Source of the DNA: Acidovorax sp. DW039
Lineage (GTDB): Bacteria > Pseudomonadota > Gammaproteobacteria > Burkholderiales > Burkholderiaceae_C
NCBI RefSeq assembly: GCF_037101375.1
Contig: NZ_AP029019.1
Coordinates: forward strand, 1,302,001-1,366,000
Direction of reading: 5' to 3'
Length of the DNA: 64,000 nt
Positions 44,349 through 53,325 of this stretch are shown in pieces. Numbering within the stretch: position 1 is the first letter of the stretch; each line of letters begins with the position of its first letter. The notes beneath the pieces were generated by a model, which saw only the letters and a program-made list of their open reading frames with translations, did not search any database and was not told where the DNA came from. Made by a program: the position numbers and the translations under genes.

Positions 44349-44376
44349 AGCTGCTACCGCTGTTGTATCAAGCTCT
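44346..44376 (+). repeat. Possible degenerate half copy of the double-hairpin repeat (copy f)
   Basis: atagctgctaccgctgttgtat resembles the centre of the repeat (atagctgcttgcgcttgtggat), but the left arm of hairpin 1 is missing and hairpin 2 is not preserved. It abuts the gpsA start codon. Confidence 0.35.
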
Positions 44377-44382
44377 ATCAAG

Positions 44383-44408
44383 CAAAAGGGGCCCGAAGGC
44401 CCCCTTGT
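44383..44408 (-). terminator. Intrinsic terminator of secB
   Basis: On the minus strand ggggcc-ttcg-ggcccc with a stable ttcg tetraloop is followed by tttt, about 40 bases after the secB stop. Confidence 0.87.
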
Positions 44409-44446
44409 TCGCATACGTGGCGCAACCTTGCTGCCACGCGTGCCGC

Positions 44447-44902
44447 TTACTGCGCAACGGCGGTGTTGGCGGCCGCAGCTTGCTGTTGCTGCTCGTACAT
44501 GGCCTGGAAGTTGATTTCGGCCAGGTGCACGGGTGGGAAGCCAGCGCGGTTGATCACGTCAGCCACGTTGCCACGCAGGTAGGGGTACACGATTTGGGGG
44601 CAGGCGATGCCCATGATGGCGCCCATCTGGTCTTCGGGGATGTTGCGCACTTCAAAGATGCCCGCTTGCTTGGCTTCCACCAGGAACACGGTCTTGTCCT
44701 TGATCTTGGTCTGCACGGTGGCAGTGACCGAGACTTCGAAGATGCCATCGGCCACGGGGGCGGCTTCCACGCCCAGCTGGATGTCCACGCTGGGTTGCTC
44801 CTGTTCGAGCAGGATGGCGGGGGAGTTGGGCTGTTCGAGCGACAGATCCTTCAGGTACACGCGCTGGATCTGGAAAACGGGATTGGTGTCTTGGTCGGCC
44901 AT
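44447..44902 (-). CDS. secB: Protein-export chaperone SecB
   Basis: 151 aa from ATG 44902, with a second ATG at 44908. Family segments: [83 protein letters not shown]. The tetramer keeps preproteins unfolded and hands them to SecA. It lies downstream of the glutaredoxin gene, as in many proteobacteria. Confidence 0.97.
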   Translation of the reverse strand: MADQDTNPVFQIQRVYLKDLSLEQPNSPAILLEQEQPSVDIQLGVEAAPVADGIFEVSVTATVQTKIKDKTVFLVEAKQAGIFEVRNIPEDQMGAIMGIACPQIVYPYLRGNVADVINRAGFPPVHLAEINFQAMYEQQQQAAAANTAVAQ

Positions 44903-44950
44903 GGTCAAAGTCTCTCTACTTGCGAAATACGCTCAAACGAGTTTGCTTGC

Positions 44951-44987
44951 AAAACAAAACCCGCTGGGGAACAGCTCCCGCAGCGGG
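44951..44987 (-). terminator. Intrinsic terminator of grxC
   Basis: On the minus strand cccgctg...cagcggg with an inner ggga/tccc pairing is followed by ttttgtttt. It separates grxC from secB. Confidence 0.8.
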
Positions 44988-45066
44988 CACATGGGGCTGC
45001 ATTATGCAGCGCCCACAAGGCAGTCTGAAAGGGCGGTCTGCAAGGCAGCTCCAGACCGCACTTGCA

Positions 45067-45327
45067 TCAAGCGCCTTCCAGCAGCGGCATCAGGCCGCCC
45101 CGGCCATCCAGTGCCACCAGATCATCGTGGCCCCCCACATGGGTGGAACCGATGAAGATTTGTGGCACGGTGCGTCGGCCCGTGATTTCCATCATGTGGG
45201 TGCGCGCGGCAGGGTCCATGTCCACGCGGATTTCCTCGATTTGCTCCACACCTTTGGACTTGAGGATCTGCTTGGCGCGGATGCAGTAGGGGCAGACAGC
45301 GGTGGTGTACATCTTGACGGCTTGCAT
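45067..45327 (-). CDS. grxC: Glutaredoxin 3
   Basis: 86 aa from ATG 45327, preceded by aaggag. The dithiol active site CPYC is at about residue 12 (TAVCPYCIRAKQIL). The GSH-binding TVPQIFIGSTHVGGHDDL stretch is intact. It reduces disulfides and ribonucleotide reductase using glutathione. A start at 45387 would add an unlikely leader. Confidence 0.95.
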   Translation of the reverse strand: MQAVKMYTTAVCPYCIRAKQILKSKGVEQIEEIRVDMDPAARTHMMEITGRRTVPQIFIGSTHVGGHDDLVALDGRGGLMPLLEGA

Positions 45328-45350
45328 GGCGAGGCTCCTTGTGTGAGAGA

Positions 45351-45758
45351 TCAGGCTTTTTCCACGGGCAGGCTGGCTTCGCGCCACGCCTTCAGGCCGC
45401 CAGCCAGGGCTTCAGCCTTTTCATAGCCCAGCTTTTTGGCAACGGCAACGGCGCGGTTGGCTCGCGCACCGGAGGCACACACCAGCACCACAGGCACATT
45501 CTTGTTCTTCACCATGCCGGGCAGGCGTTCTTCCAGTTGGCCCAGGGGCACATTCTTGGCACCACCCACATGCCCGGCGGCAAATTCGTCGGCCTCGCAC
45601 ACGTCGATCACGACGGCCTTTTCGCGGTTGATGAGCTGCACGGCCTGGGCTGGGCTGAGCGAGCCAGCCCCAGCACTGCGCAGCGTGGGCCACAGCAGCA
45701 TGCTCCCGGAGGCGAGGGCCAGAACGAACAGGTACCAGTTGTCGATGATGAATTTCAC
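45351..45758 (-). CDS. Membrane-anchored rhodanese-domain protein
   Basis: 135 aa from a GTG start at 45758, with aagga upstream. One N-terminal membrane helix (FIIDNWYLFVLALASGSMLLW) precedes a rhodanese domain. The active-site loop is CASGARA, with Cys in VVLVCASGARANRA, and EADEFAAGHVGGAKNVPLG is the typical CH2A region. It is probably a persulfide carrier at the membrane. It lies 23 bases upstream of grxC, within a grxC-secB-gpsA gene order common in proteobacteria. The long in-frame extension to 46757 is not coding. Confidence 0.9.
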   Translation of the reverse strand: MKFIIDNWYLFVLALASGSMLLWPTLRSAGAGSLSPAQAVQLINREKAVVIDVCEADEFAAGHVGGAKNVPLGQLEERLPGMVKNKNVPVVLVCASGARANRAVAVAKKLGYEKAEALAGGLKAWREASLPVEKA

Positions 45759-45830
45759 GAAGATTCCTTGGGTTGGCGAACAGTGCGATTCTAAAATGTA
45801 AGGTTTTGACCCGCTCTTTCTAGGGAAACC

Positions 45831-46574
45831 ATGCACAAACTCGTTCTGATCCGCCACGGCGAATCCACCTGGAACCTTGAAAACCGCTTTACCGGCTGGA
45901 CCGATGTGGACCTGACCTCCACCGGTGTGGAGCAAGCCAAGAATGCAGGCCGCCTGCTCAAGGCCGAGGGATACGAGTTTGATGTGGCCTACACCAGCGT
46001 GCTCAAGCGCGCCACCCGCACCCTGTGGCACGCGCTGGACGAAATGGACCGTACCTGGCTGCCCGTGGTGCACAGCTGGCGCCTGAACGAGCGCCACTAC
46101 GGTGCCCTGCAAGGCCTGAACAAGGCCGACATGGCCAAGCAATATGGCGACGAGCAAGTGCTGGTATGGCGCCGCAGCTACGACACCCCACCACCAGCGC
46201 TGGAGCCTACCGATGCACGCAGCGAGCGCAGCGACATCCGCTACCGCCAGCTCAGCCCCGAGCAGATTCCCCTGACCGAATGCCTGAAGGACACCGTGGC
46301 CCGCGTGCTGCCATTCTGGAATGAAACCATGGCCCCGGCCATCCGCAGTGGGCAGCGTGTGGTGGTTGCCGCCCACGGCAACTCGATCCGCGCCTTGGTC
46401 AAGTACCTGGACAACATCTCTGACAGCGACATCGTGGGTCTGAATATTCCCAACGGGATTCCGCTGGTTTATGAGCTGGATGCGGATCTCAAGCCCATCC
46501 GCCACTACTATCTTGGCGATGCGGAAGCTGCGGCGAAAGCGGCGGCGGCTGTGGCCTCTCAAGGCAAAGCGTAA
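45831..46574 (+). CDS. gpmA: 2,3-bisphosphoglycerate-dependent phosphoglycerate mutase
   Basis: 247 aa. The catalytic phospho-His motif [10 protein letters not shown] is at the N-terminus. [28 protein letters not shown] and the second catalytic His in [16 protein letters not shown] all match GpmA. It interconverts 3- and 2-phosphoglycerate in glycolysis. Divergent from the rhodanese gene; a -10-like taaaat lies at about 45792. Confidence 0.97.
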   Translation: MHKLVLIRHGESTWNLENRFTGWTDVDLTSTGVEQAKNAGRLLKAEGYEFDVAYTSVLKRATRTLWHALDEMDRTWLPVVHSWRLNERHYGALQGLNKADMAKQYGDEQVLVWRRSYDTPPPALEPTDARSERSDIRYRQLSPEQIPLTECLKDTVARVLPFWNETMAPAIRSGQRVVVAAHGNSIRALVKYLDNISDSDIVGLNIPNGIPLVYELDADLKPIRHYYLGDAEAAAKAAAAVASQGKA

Positions 46575-46587
46575 AGAATCGGTAAAT

Positions 46588-46609
46588 CTGCCCGGGAAAA
46601 CCCGGGCAG
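46588..46609. other. Perfect stem-loop after gpmA without T run
   Basis: ctgcccggg-aaaa-cccgggcag, a 9-bp perfect stem with a four-A loop, 14 bases after the gpmA stop. No U tract follows, so it may protect the mRNA 3' end or act with Rho rather than being a standard intrinsic terminator. Confidence 0.6.
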
Positions 46610-46692
46610 AGGCCGGCAAAGTGAGCGCTGGCGCGGAACTGCGCGGGGCGTGGCCCTTCCAAGGTGTATATTGAAGCGGTAAAAGGTGACGT

Positions 46693-48129
46693 ATGGGCCA
46701 GAAACTGAAAATTGCAGGATGGGTGTCGGTAGGCGTGGTAGCGGGTGCGCTGACCACGGTGTCTTTGCAGACGGTGGCACGCGGCGCAATGACGCCTCTG
46801 CCTCTGGAAGAAATCCAGCAGCTGTCCGCCGTTTTTGGTCTGGTTAAGACTGATTACGTTGAGCCGGTGGATGACAAGAAGCTCATCACGGACGCTATCT
46901 CGGGCATGGTCTCCAGCCTCGACCCGCATTCCCAGTATTTCGACAAGAAGTCCTTCAAGGAATTCCGCGAAGGCACCACTGGCCGCTTTGTGGGAGTGGG
47001 CATCGAGATCACCCAGGAAGACGGCCTCATCAAGGTGGTGTCGCCCATTGAGGGATCTCCCGCCTTCCGCGCCGGGCTCAAAACCAACGACCTGATCACC
47101 AAGATTGACGACACCGCCGTCAAAGGTCTGTCGCTGAGCGACTCCGTCAAGCGCATGCGCGGTGAGCCCAATACCAAGGTCACCCTCACCATCTTCCGCA
47201 AGGACGAAAACCGCTCTTTCCCCGTCACCATCGTGCGCGAGGAGATCAAGACCCAGTCCGTCAAGGGCAAGGTGATGGAGCCCGGATACGCCTGGATTCG
47301 TCTGTCCCAGTTCCAGGAGCGCACGGTCGATGACTTCGTGCGCAAGGTGGAAGACGTGTACAAGCAGGAGCCCAACCTGAAAGGGCTGGTGCTGGACCTG
47401 CGCAATGACCCCGGTGGCCTGCTCGATGCAGCAGTGGCCATTTCAGCAGCGTTCCTGCCGGAAAACGTCACGGTGGTGAGCACCAATGGCCAGCTGGCCG
47501 AGAGCAAGGCCACCTACAAAGCTTCGCCCGAGTTCTATCAGCGCCGCAGCGGAAGCGATCCGCTGCGCAAGCTGCCTGCAGCCCTCAAGACCGTGCCTCT
47601 CGTCGTACTGGTGAACGAAGGCTCCGCCTCGGCCAGCGAAATCGTGGCCGGTGCGCTGCAGGACCACAAGCGCGCCACCATCATGGGCAGCCAGACCTTT
47701 GGCAAGGGCTCGGTGCAAACCGTGCGGCCGCTGGGCCCCGACACCGGCATCAAGCTGACCACGGCCCGCTACTACACCCCCAGCGGCAAGTCGATTCAGG
47801 CCAAGGGCATTGTTCCCGACGTGATGATTGATGAGTCGGAGGAGGGCAATCTGTTTGCCGCCCTGCGCATGCGCGAAGCCGATCTTGACAAGCACCTGGG
47901 CAGTGGCCAGGGCGAAGAAGAGAAGGATGCGGCCCGCGAGAAGGCGCGTGAGGAAGCGCGCAAGCGCCTGGAAGAAGAGGCCAAGAAGCCTGCTTCCGAG
48001 CGCAAGCTGCCCGAGTTTGGTACGGACAAGGACTTCCAGCTGGTACAGGCGCTGAACAAGCTCAAGGGCCGCCCCGTGCTGGTGAGCAAGACTCAGACCG
48101 AGCGCCAGGAAGAAAAGAAGGAAAACTGA
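46693..48129 (+). CDS. S41 family carboxy-terminal processing peptidase (CtpA-like)
   Basis: 478 aa. An N-terminal membrane anchor or signal (residues about 7-30) precedes the S41 N-terminal helices (GMVSSLDPHSQYFD). A PDZ domain follows (GVGIEITQEDGLIKVVSPIEGSPAFRAGL). The catalytic domain has LDLRNDPGGLL, the nucleophile Ser in NEGSASASEIVAGAL and the general-base Lys in QTFGKGSVQT. The C-terminal 80 residues are highly charged (Glu/Lys/Arg). It trims or degrades periplasmic proteins. A strong terminator follows. Confidence 0.94.
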   Translation: MGQKLKIAGWVSVGVVAGALTTVSLQTVARGAMTPLPLEEIQQLSAVFGLVKTDYVEPVDDKKLITDAISGMVSSLDPHSQYFDKKSFKEFREGTTGRFVGVGIEITQEDGLIKVVSPIEGSPAFRAGLKTNDLITKIDDTAVKGLSLSDSVKRMRGEPNTKVTLTIFRKDENRSFPVTIVREEIKTQSVKGKVMEPGYAWIRLSQFQERTVDDFVRKVEDVYKQEPNLKGLVLDLRNDPGGLLDAAVAISAAFLPENVTVVSTNGQLAESKATYKASPEFYQRRSGSDPLRKLPAALKTVPLVVLVNEGSASASEIVAGALQDHKRATIMGSQTFGKGSVQTVRPLGPDTGIKLTTARYYTPSGKSIQAKGIVPDVMIDESEEGNLFAALRMREADLDKHLGSGQGEEEKDAAREKAREEARKRLEEEAKKPASERKLPEFGTDKDFQLVQALNKLKGRPVLVSKTQTERQEEKKEN

Positions 48130-48171
48130 TCTCACCACCCACCGGGATGGTGACACGGTAAGACCTGGAAC

Positions 48172-48206
48172 AAGGCTGGGCTCCCTGCGGGGAGCCCAGC
48201 CTTTTT
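48172..48206 (+). terminator. Intrinsic terminator of the S41 peptidase gene
   Basis: Perfect 14-bp stem (aaggctgggctccc/gggagcccagcctt), loop tgcg, followed by ttttt. Confidence 0.93.
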
Positions 48207-48341
48207 GAGCGATTCACACAACCCCCCTGACGTTGTCGTCACGTCTTGTCGTACTGTTGGCCCTGCCTGCGACGGAACAACGGGCCAGGGCCGCTTTGCC
48301 GGGTTGTGTGAGGCGCTCTTCATGTGTGAAGTGATGCAACG

Positions 48342-49097
48342 ATGACGGATGAACAGCTGCTGCGCTACTCGCGCCATATCCTGCTGGATGAGGTAGGCAT
48401 TGAAGGCCAGGAGCGTGTGCTGGCTGGGCATGCCCTGGTGATAGGGGCAGGAGGACTGGGCTCGCCTGTGGCGCTGTATCTGGGCTCGGCTGGTGTGGGT
48501 CGTATCACCCTGGTGGACCACGATGTGGTGGACCTGACCAACTTGCAGCGACAAATTGCTCACACTACCGACCGGGTGGGCCTGCCCAAAGTGGAGTCCA
48601 CTGCACAGGCGGTGCATGCCATCAACCCGGATGTGGTGGTGACGACCTTGCAGCAGCGTGCCGATGAGGCACTGCTGGACGAATGGGTGCCCCAGGCCAC
48701 GGTGGTGCTGGACTGCAGCGACAACTATCGCACCCGCCACGCTGTCAACGCTGCATGCGTACGCCACCGCAAACCTCTGGTTGCGGGGGCCGTCATTCGT
48801 TTTGACGGGCAGATCATGGTGTTTGATCCGCGACAGGCTACCTCACCCTGCTACGCCTGCCTGTTTGCGCCACAGGCCGAGTTTGAAGAAGTCCTGTGCT
48901 CCACCATGGGCGTCTTTGCTCCTTTGGTGGGGGTGATCGGCGCCATGCAGGCGACAGAGGCATTGAAGCTGCTGTCAGGTGCTGCGCCAGCCATGGTGGG
49001 CCGCATGCTGATGCTGGACGGCAGAAGCATGGAGTGGAGCGCCATGAACCTGTCCCGCGATGCGGCCTGCAGCGTGTGTGGGGAGCACGCCACGTAG
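48342..49097 (+). CDS. moeB: ThiF/MoeB-type ubiquitin-like activating enzyme
   Basis: 251 aa. It adenylates the C-terminal glycine of a sulfur-carrier protein (MoaD or ThiS). The ATP-binding motif is VIGAGGLGSPVALYL. DLTNLQRQ carries the catalytic Arg. The zinc-binding cysteine pairs are CYAC and CSVC. The active-site region Cys is in EEVLCSTMGVFAP. MoeB and ThiF cannot be separated by sequence alone; the length and lack of a rhodanese domain fit bacterial MoeB/HesA. Confidence 0.85.
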   Translation: MTDEQLLRYSRHILLDEVGIEGQERVLAGHALVIGAGGLGSPVALYLGSAGVGRITLVDHDVVDLTNLQRQIAHTTDRVGLPKVESTAQAVHAINPDVVVTTLQQRADEALLDEWVPQATVVLDCSDNYRTRHAVNAACVRHRKPLVAGAVIRFDGQIMVFDPRQATSPCYACLFAPQAEFEEVLCSTMGVFAPLVGVIGAMQATEALKLLSGAAPAMVGRMLMLDGRSMEWSAMNLSRDAACSVCGEHAT

Positions 49098-49161
49098 GAA
49101 ATTTCCTACCGGTAGAGCAAAGTACGGCTGGCAAAATTGTAAAAAAAATGCTCTTAAAGTC

Positions 49162-49584
49162 ATGGCACGGCCGTCCATGTCTGCACTGGCCGAACCATTG
49201 GATCCAGCTGTGAAACTCCGCACCTATATCGTTGAAGACAACGCGACCATCAGAGAAAACCTCATTGGCACTTTGGAGGAGCTTGCGTCTGTCGAAGCGG
49301 TAGGCTTTGCGGAAACGGAAGAGGAAGGAAAGACCTGGCTGCAGGAACGTGGCAGCCAATGGGATCTGGCCATCGTCGATCTCTTCCTGAGGCAGGGCAG
49401 CGGGCTGGGCATTCTGGCTGCGTGCCGTGAACGCAAGCCCCATCAGAAGATCGTGGTGCTCAGCAACTATGCAACGCCTGACATCCGCACGCGGTGCCAG
49501 CAACTGGGTGTGGATGCCGTGTTCGACAAGTCGAACGAAATTGACGCGCTGGTGGAGTACTGCATGGAGCGAAGAGGCTCTTGA
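49162..49584 (+). CDS. Single-domain response regulator (receiver only)
   Basis: 140 aa from ATG 49162; ATG 49177 is an alternative. CheY-like receiver: acidic pair Glu25-Asp26, phosphorylatable Asp73 (LAIVDLFLRQG), VLSNYATPDIR and the conserved Lys in FDKS. There is no output domain. It is followed by a terminator and then by a full two-component pair (LuxR-type regulator and CHASE3 kinase), so it may be phosphorylated by that kinase and act as a phosphate sink or protein-binding switch. This is inferred from proximity. Confidence 0.85.
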   Translation: MARPSMSALAEPLDPAVKLRTYIVEDNATIRENLIGTLEELASVEAVGFAETEEEGKTWLQERGSQWDLAIVDLFLRQGSGLGILAACRERKPHQKIVVLSNYATPDIRTRCQQLGVDAVFDKSNEIDALVEYCMERRGS

Positions 49585-49620
49585 GCAGCAGGGCCTTTGC
49601 TGTGCCCGTTGGATCGTTGC

Positions 49621-49646
49621 AGCCCGGCCCTCTGCCGGGCTTTTTT
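49621..49646 (+). terminator. Intrinsic terminator of the single-domain regulator
   Basis: agcccggc-cctct-gccgggct followed by six T, 36 bases after the stop codon. Confidence 0.93.
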
Positions 49647-49762
49647 CTATGGAGCGCGGAATGGAGAAACAAGGCCGACAAGCCTTGCGGCGTCGCTGTA
49701 TTCGCAGCGATCTGCGGCTTTGGCAAACCGTTCAAGCGGGCCGTAGCCCGCGTGCCGGGTGC

Positions 49763-50395
49763 TCAGTCGATGAGCTGGTTCTTGAGGGCGTAGTACGTCA
49801 GGTCACTGTTCGAAGACAGTCCCATCTTTTCCATGAGGCGGGTGCGGTAGGTGCTTACCGTCTTCACACTCAGGGAGAGGTCCCGCGCAATGTCGCCCGC
49901 GGTCTCACCCTTGGCCAGCTTGAGGAACACCTGAAACTCCCGTTCAGACAGTTGCTCGTGCGGGGGGGCGTCATCCTTGCGGTTGAGCTGCTGGGCCAGC
50001 AGGTCTGCCACGGTGGGGGTGAGGTAACGCTTGCCCAGCGCAATGACGCGGATCGCCTCAACGATTTCAGTGGGCTCGCACTCCTTGTTCAGGTAGCCAC
50101 TCGCGCCCTGGCGAATCAGGTTGATAGCGTAGTGCTCTTCGGGGTAGCCACTGAGGATGAGGATGCCCATGTCGGGCGCCTTGGCGCGCAGCATGGCCAG
50201 GGCGTCCAGACCGCTTTGGCCGGGCATCGAGAGGTCCATCAGCAGCACATCGATTTCCTGGTTGCGAACCAGGTCAATGGCCTCACGGCCATTGGACGCT
50301 TCACCCACCACACGCAGGTCCACATGCTCCGAGAGGAACTGGCGCAGGCCGGTACGAACGATGGAGTGGTCATCCACAATGCCAATTTTGATCAT
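49763..50395 (-). CDS. NarL/FixJ-type LuxR response regulator
   Basis: 210 aa from ATG 50395. Receiver domain with Asp8-Asp9, phospho-acceptor Asp54 (VLLMDLSMPG) and the conserved Lys in GYLNKECEP. The C-terminal LuxR helix-turn-helix is LSEREFQVFLKLAKGETAGDIARDLSLSVKTVSTYRTRLMEKMG in conserved blocks. It is divergent from the CHASE3 kinase gene (125 bases between starts), its probable cognate sensor. Target genes may include the small envelope genes downstream of the kinase. Confidence 0.93.
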   Translation of the reverse strand: MIKIGIVDDHSIVRTGLRQFLSEHVDLRVVGEASNGREAIDLVRNQEIDVLLMDLSMPGQSGLDALAMLRAKAPDMGILILSGYPEEHYAINLIRQGASGYLNKECEPTEIVEAIRVIALGKRYLTPTVADLLAQQLNRKDDAPPHEQLSEREFQVFLKLAKGETAGDIARDLSLSVKTVSTYRTRLMEKMGLSSNSDLTYYALKNQLID

Positions 50396-50520
50396 CAGGC
50401 TTTCTTTCAAGAAGGCGTGCAGGCCGCCTCCGGTAAGAGGTTGAAAAAACGGCGCTTGTGTGCTGCTTTGTTTGTGGAATGCAACACCCAGACCCAGAAA
50501 CTTTATCCTGAATCACCGCT

Positions 50521-51888
50521 ATGACAATGCAAGCCACCTTCCGTCGCTGGTTACCAAAGGTACGCCGCATGGCCTTGAGCCTGCCCATGGCCTTGCTGGC
50601 GGCCATGGTGCTCGTGGGCATCAACGAGACCGGCCACATGCGTTCGCAAGAGGCGCTGCAGCAGATGAGCCAGTGGCAGACCACGCGCAGCGTGGTCAAC
50701 CGCCTGCTGCAAAGCATGCTGGATGCAGAGACCGGCCAGCGCGGATATCTGCTCACTGGCAACGAGACCTACCTGGAGCCCTACGACAAGGCCATGGCCG
50801 CCTTGCAGAGCCATCTGGACGCATTGCGCAACCAGTTCGTGGACTCGAAAGAAGACTTGCAGGAGGTGGCCTTGCTGTCTCGCCAGGTGTCACGCAAGCT
50901 GGCCGAGATGGAGCTGAGCCTGCGGTTGCGCAGGCAGGGCAACGAGGATGCCTGGAAGTTTGTTCTGCACACCGACATGGGGCGTGAGAACATGGATGAA
51001 ATCCGCAAGCACGCGCATGCACTCATCGAGCGCAGCACGCAGCGCATTCAGGCGGGGCAGGCCCAGGTGATCCATTCGCTCATGCTGTCGCGCATTGGCA
51101 TTGCCACAGTCACGGCCATCGGCTTGTTTGCGTTTTTCATGTACCTGCGCCAAGCAAGGGCTCTGCAGCTGGTGAGCCAGCGTGAACAGGCCTTGCTGGA
51201 GTACGAGCGTGACCGTCTGGAGGGCCTGGTGCGTGAGCGCACGGCGACGCTGTCTGAGCTGGCCAACCACCTGCAACAGGTGCGTGAAGACGAGCGTGGG
51301 CATCTGGCCCGCGAACTGCACGATGAACTGGGCGCGCTGCTGACGGCCGCCAAGCTCGACGTGGCGCGGCTCAAGTCCAAGATCGATACCAGCGCTCCGG
51401 ATGTGTCCGAACGCCTCAAGCATCTGACCGACACGCTCAACAGCGGCATTGCCCTCAAGCGCCGCATCATCGAAGACCTGCGTCCTTCTTCGCTCTCGCA
51501 CCTGGGGCTCACGGCCGCGCTGGAGATTCTGACCCGCGAGTACGCGCAGCGCGCAGGCATCGAGGTGGAGACCAATCTGGAGGCGGTGGAGCTGCCCTCG
51601 TCAGTGCAGTTGACGGTGTACCGCATGGTGCAGGAGGCACTGACCAACATCGGCAAGTACGCCAAGGCCCAGAAGGTGCTGGTGTCGGTGCAGGCGCACC
51701 CCAATCACGTGGCGGTGCAGGTGCATGACGATGGCGTGGGCTTTGATCCTGCGGGTGTGAGTGTGGCGTCGCACGGCTTGGCAGGCATGCGCCATCGCGT
51801 AGAGGCCGCGGGAGGCCGTCTGACCGTGCATTCCAGCCCAGGCAAGGGCACTTTGCTCTCTGCTGCATTGCCCCTGCAGCATCACTGA
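50521..51888 (+). CDS. CHASE3-domain sensor histidine kinase (HisKA_3 type)
   Basis: 455 aa. A first membrane helix (residues about 15-32) is followed by a CHASE3 domain (QRGYLLTGNETYLEPYDKA near 82) and a second helix near 185-205. The HisKA_3 dimerisation domain has phospho-acceptor His267 in ARELHDELGALL. The HATPase_c domain carries the N-box VQEALTNIGKYAKA, HDDGVGFDPAG and SHGLAGMRHRVEAAGG. This kinase class pairs with NarL/FixJ regulators, as found divergently. CHASE3 ligands are unknown. Confidence 0.93.
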   Translation: MTMQATFRRWLPKVRRMALSLPMALLAAMVLVGINETGHMRSQEALQQMSQWQTTRSVVNRLLQSMLDAETGQRGYLLTGNETYLEPYDKAMAALQSHLDALRNQFVDSKEDLQEVALLSRQVSRKLAEMELSLRLRRQGNEDAWKFVLHTDMGRENMDEIRKHAHALIERSTQRIQAGQAQVIHSLMLSRIGIATVTAIGLFAFFMYLRQARALQLVSQREQALLEYERDRLEGLVRERTATLSELANHLQQVREDERGHLARELHDELGALLTAAKLDVARLKSKIDTSAPDVSERLKHLTDTLNSGIALKRRIIEDLRPSSLSHLGLTAALEILTREYAQRAGIEVETNLEAVELPSSVQLTVYRMVQEALTNIGKYAKAQKVLVSVQAHPNHVAVQVHDDGVGFDPAGVSVASHGLAGMRHRVEAAGGRLTVHSSPGKGTLLSAALPLQHH

Positions 51889-52212
51889 CCAGAAAACACA
51901 TGCGGGCCGGGCTGGCCCATCATGTGCAGCCCGGGGCGTCTGCTACGTCCCTGCCGCCTTGGTGCAAGGCGGCGTCCTACAGCCGAGCATGCGAAGTGCT
52001 GACAGGCGACAGAGCCAAGCTCCCGCACCGCTGCCACGCTGGCGCACCTACAGTGGATCCCAGTGTGTTGATTCACAACTCCCTGCATACCTTGGCCGGA
52101 CAGAGGCTTCGCCCATCCCCGTGTGCAGTGACTTGCGGACCCCCACGCCCAGCGCTGATGACAGGCGCTCCTCAACCGCTGGCTTTGGGTCAGCACTTTC
52201 AAGGAGATGAAT
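51889..52212. other. Intergenic region with a perfect stem-loop upstream of small membrane genes
   Basis: 324 bases with no supported gene. At 51953-51973, gccgccttg-gtg-caaggcggc forms a perfect 9-bp stem 65 bases after the kinase stop; no U tract follows. The promoter of the DUF1328 gene should lie in the second half. Confidence 0.5.
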
Positions 52213-52377
52213 ATGTTGCATTACGCAGTGGTTTTTCTGGTGATTGCGCTCGTGGCGGCGCTCTTTGGCTTCGGGGGCATCGCGGCAGGTGCTGTGGGCA
52301 TTGCCAAGATCCTTTTCTTCATCTTTGTGGTGATGGCCGTGGTGGCCTTTGTGGTGGGCTTGCTCAAGCGAGGGTGA
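52213..52377 (+). CDS. DUF1328 small membrane protein
   Basis: 54 aa. ATG 52213 is chosen because aaggag ends six bases upstream; ATG 52207 would abut the ribosome site. Two hydrophobic segments make up almost all of the protein ([19 protein letters not shown] and [21 protein letters not shown]), separated by IAAGAVGI, which is typical of DUF1328. These proteins are widespread and often stress-induced; function unknown. It heads a group of three small envelope genes next to a two-component system. Confidence 0.88.
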   Translation: MLHYAVVFLVIALVAALFGFGGIAAGAVGIAKILFFIFVVMAVVAFVVGLLKRG

Positions 52378-52448
52378 CCTGCACTTTCGCCTTGAACAGG
52401 TGCAACCCACCCATGACCATTTTTTCACCCCCGAACAAGGAGCTACCG

Positions 52449-52862
52449 ATGAGCGTTGAATCCGTCACCAACAACATGAGCGAAGGCGCACGCAAGCTGG
52501 CAGACGACGTGTTGCAAAGTGCCGAGGAGGCAGTGCGCGCTACCGAAACCATGGCCGATGAGTCGCTGCACCGCGCAGAAAAGCGTGTGCAGGACCTGCG
52601 TGCCGAAGCCAGCCCTGCCATCCAGGAGTTCGCATCCCGTGCGCAAGAAATGGCTTCGCAATGCATTGACTACTGCGCCATGACGACTGACCGGGCCCGT
52701 CGCCACCTGCGGGAGGCCGGCGATGCGACCACACGTTATGTGGAGCAGCAACCTGCCAAGTCGATGGCCATTGCCGTGGCGTCTGGTGCGGCACTGGGTG
52801 CATTGGCCCTGTGGCTGACCCGTCGTGATTCGCGCAGTCACCGTGGCATGCACATGCGCTGA
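52449..52862 (+). CDS. ElaB/YqjD/DUF883-like membrane-anchored helical protein
   Basis: 137 aa from ATG 52449, preceded by aaggagctacc. A long amphipathic helical, coiled-coil-prone region covers about residues 5-100 (SEGARKLADDVLQSAEEAVRA, ESLHRAEKRVQDLRAEA). It is followed by the YVEQQPAKSMAIAVASGAALGALALWL tail anchor, the arrangement of ElaB/YqjD proteins. In E. coli these bind ribosomes at the membrane in stationary phase. The role here is inferred from the family resemblance. Confidence 0.8.
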   Translation: MSVESVTNNMSEGARKLADDVLQSAEEAVRATETMADESLHRAEKRVQDLRAEASPAIQEFASRAQEMASQCIDYCAMTTDRARRHLREAGDATTRYVEQQPAKSMAIAVASGAALGALALWLTRRDSRSHRGMHMR

Positions 52863-53007
52863 CATCGCAAAGATTTCCCCTGGAGCTGGTAGCACATGGT
52901 GTGCTCCCGGCCTCACCGATCCAAAGGCCGTGGAGGGTGCAGAAGGTCTTTGGGCGGATGTGTGATCCACCGCACCCGCGTTCTCTTACTTCAATAAAGG
53001 AAATACC

Positions 53008-53325
53008 ATGAAATACGCACGTGCTCTCGCTTTCGCCGCTGTGGCTGGCCTGTCGGTTCTCGGGGCCACCGGCTGCTCCGTTGCACGCGACCAGCAGACC
53101 GTTGGCTCGTATGTGGACGATGCAGGCATCACCACCGCCGTGAAGGCCAAGATGGCTGAGGACAAAACCGTGTCCGCCACCTCCATCAGCGTGGAAACCC
53201 TGAACGGCACCGTTCAACTCTCGGGCTTTGCTAAGTCGCAAGCCGAAAAGAACCAGGCCGAGAACATTGCACGCAACACCAAGCATGTGCGTGAAGTGCG
53301 CAACAGCATCGTTGTGCGCCCCTGA
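53008..53325 (+). CDS. BON-domain lipoprotein
   Basis: 105 aa. Signal peptide with lipobox ATGC (Cys23), then a single BON domain: DDAGITTAVKAKMAEDKTVSATSISVETLNGTVQLSGFA in conserved blocks, ending VREVRNSIVVRP. BON domains bind phospholipid or help maintain the envelope under osmotic stress (OsmY/DolP relatives). An aaaggaaa ribosome site precedes it. It belongs to the small-gene group after the kinase. Confidence 0.9.
   Translation: MKYARALAFAAVAGLSVLGATGCSVARDQQTVGSYVDDAGITTAVKAKMAEDKTVSATSISVETLNGTVQLSGFAKSQAEKNQAENIARNTKHVREVRNSIVVRP

Noticed and set aside
45759..46757. The long N-terminal extension of the rhodanese frame
   Set aside because: It runs antisense through gpmA. The membrane helix and a GTG with a ribosome site at 45758 mark the true start.
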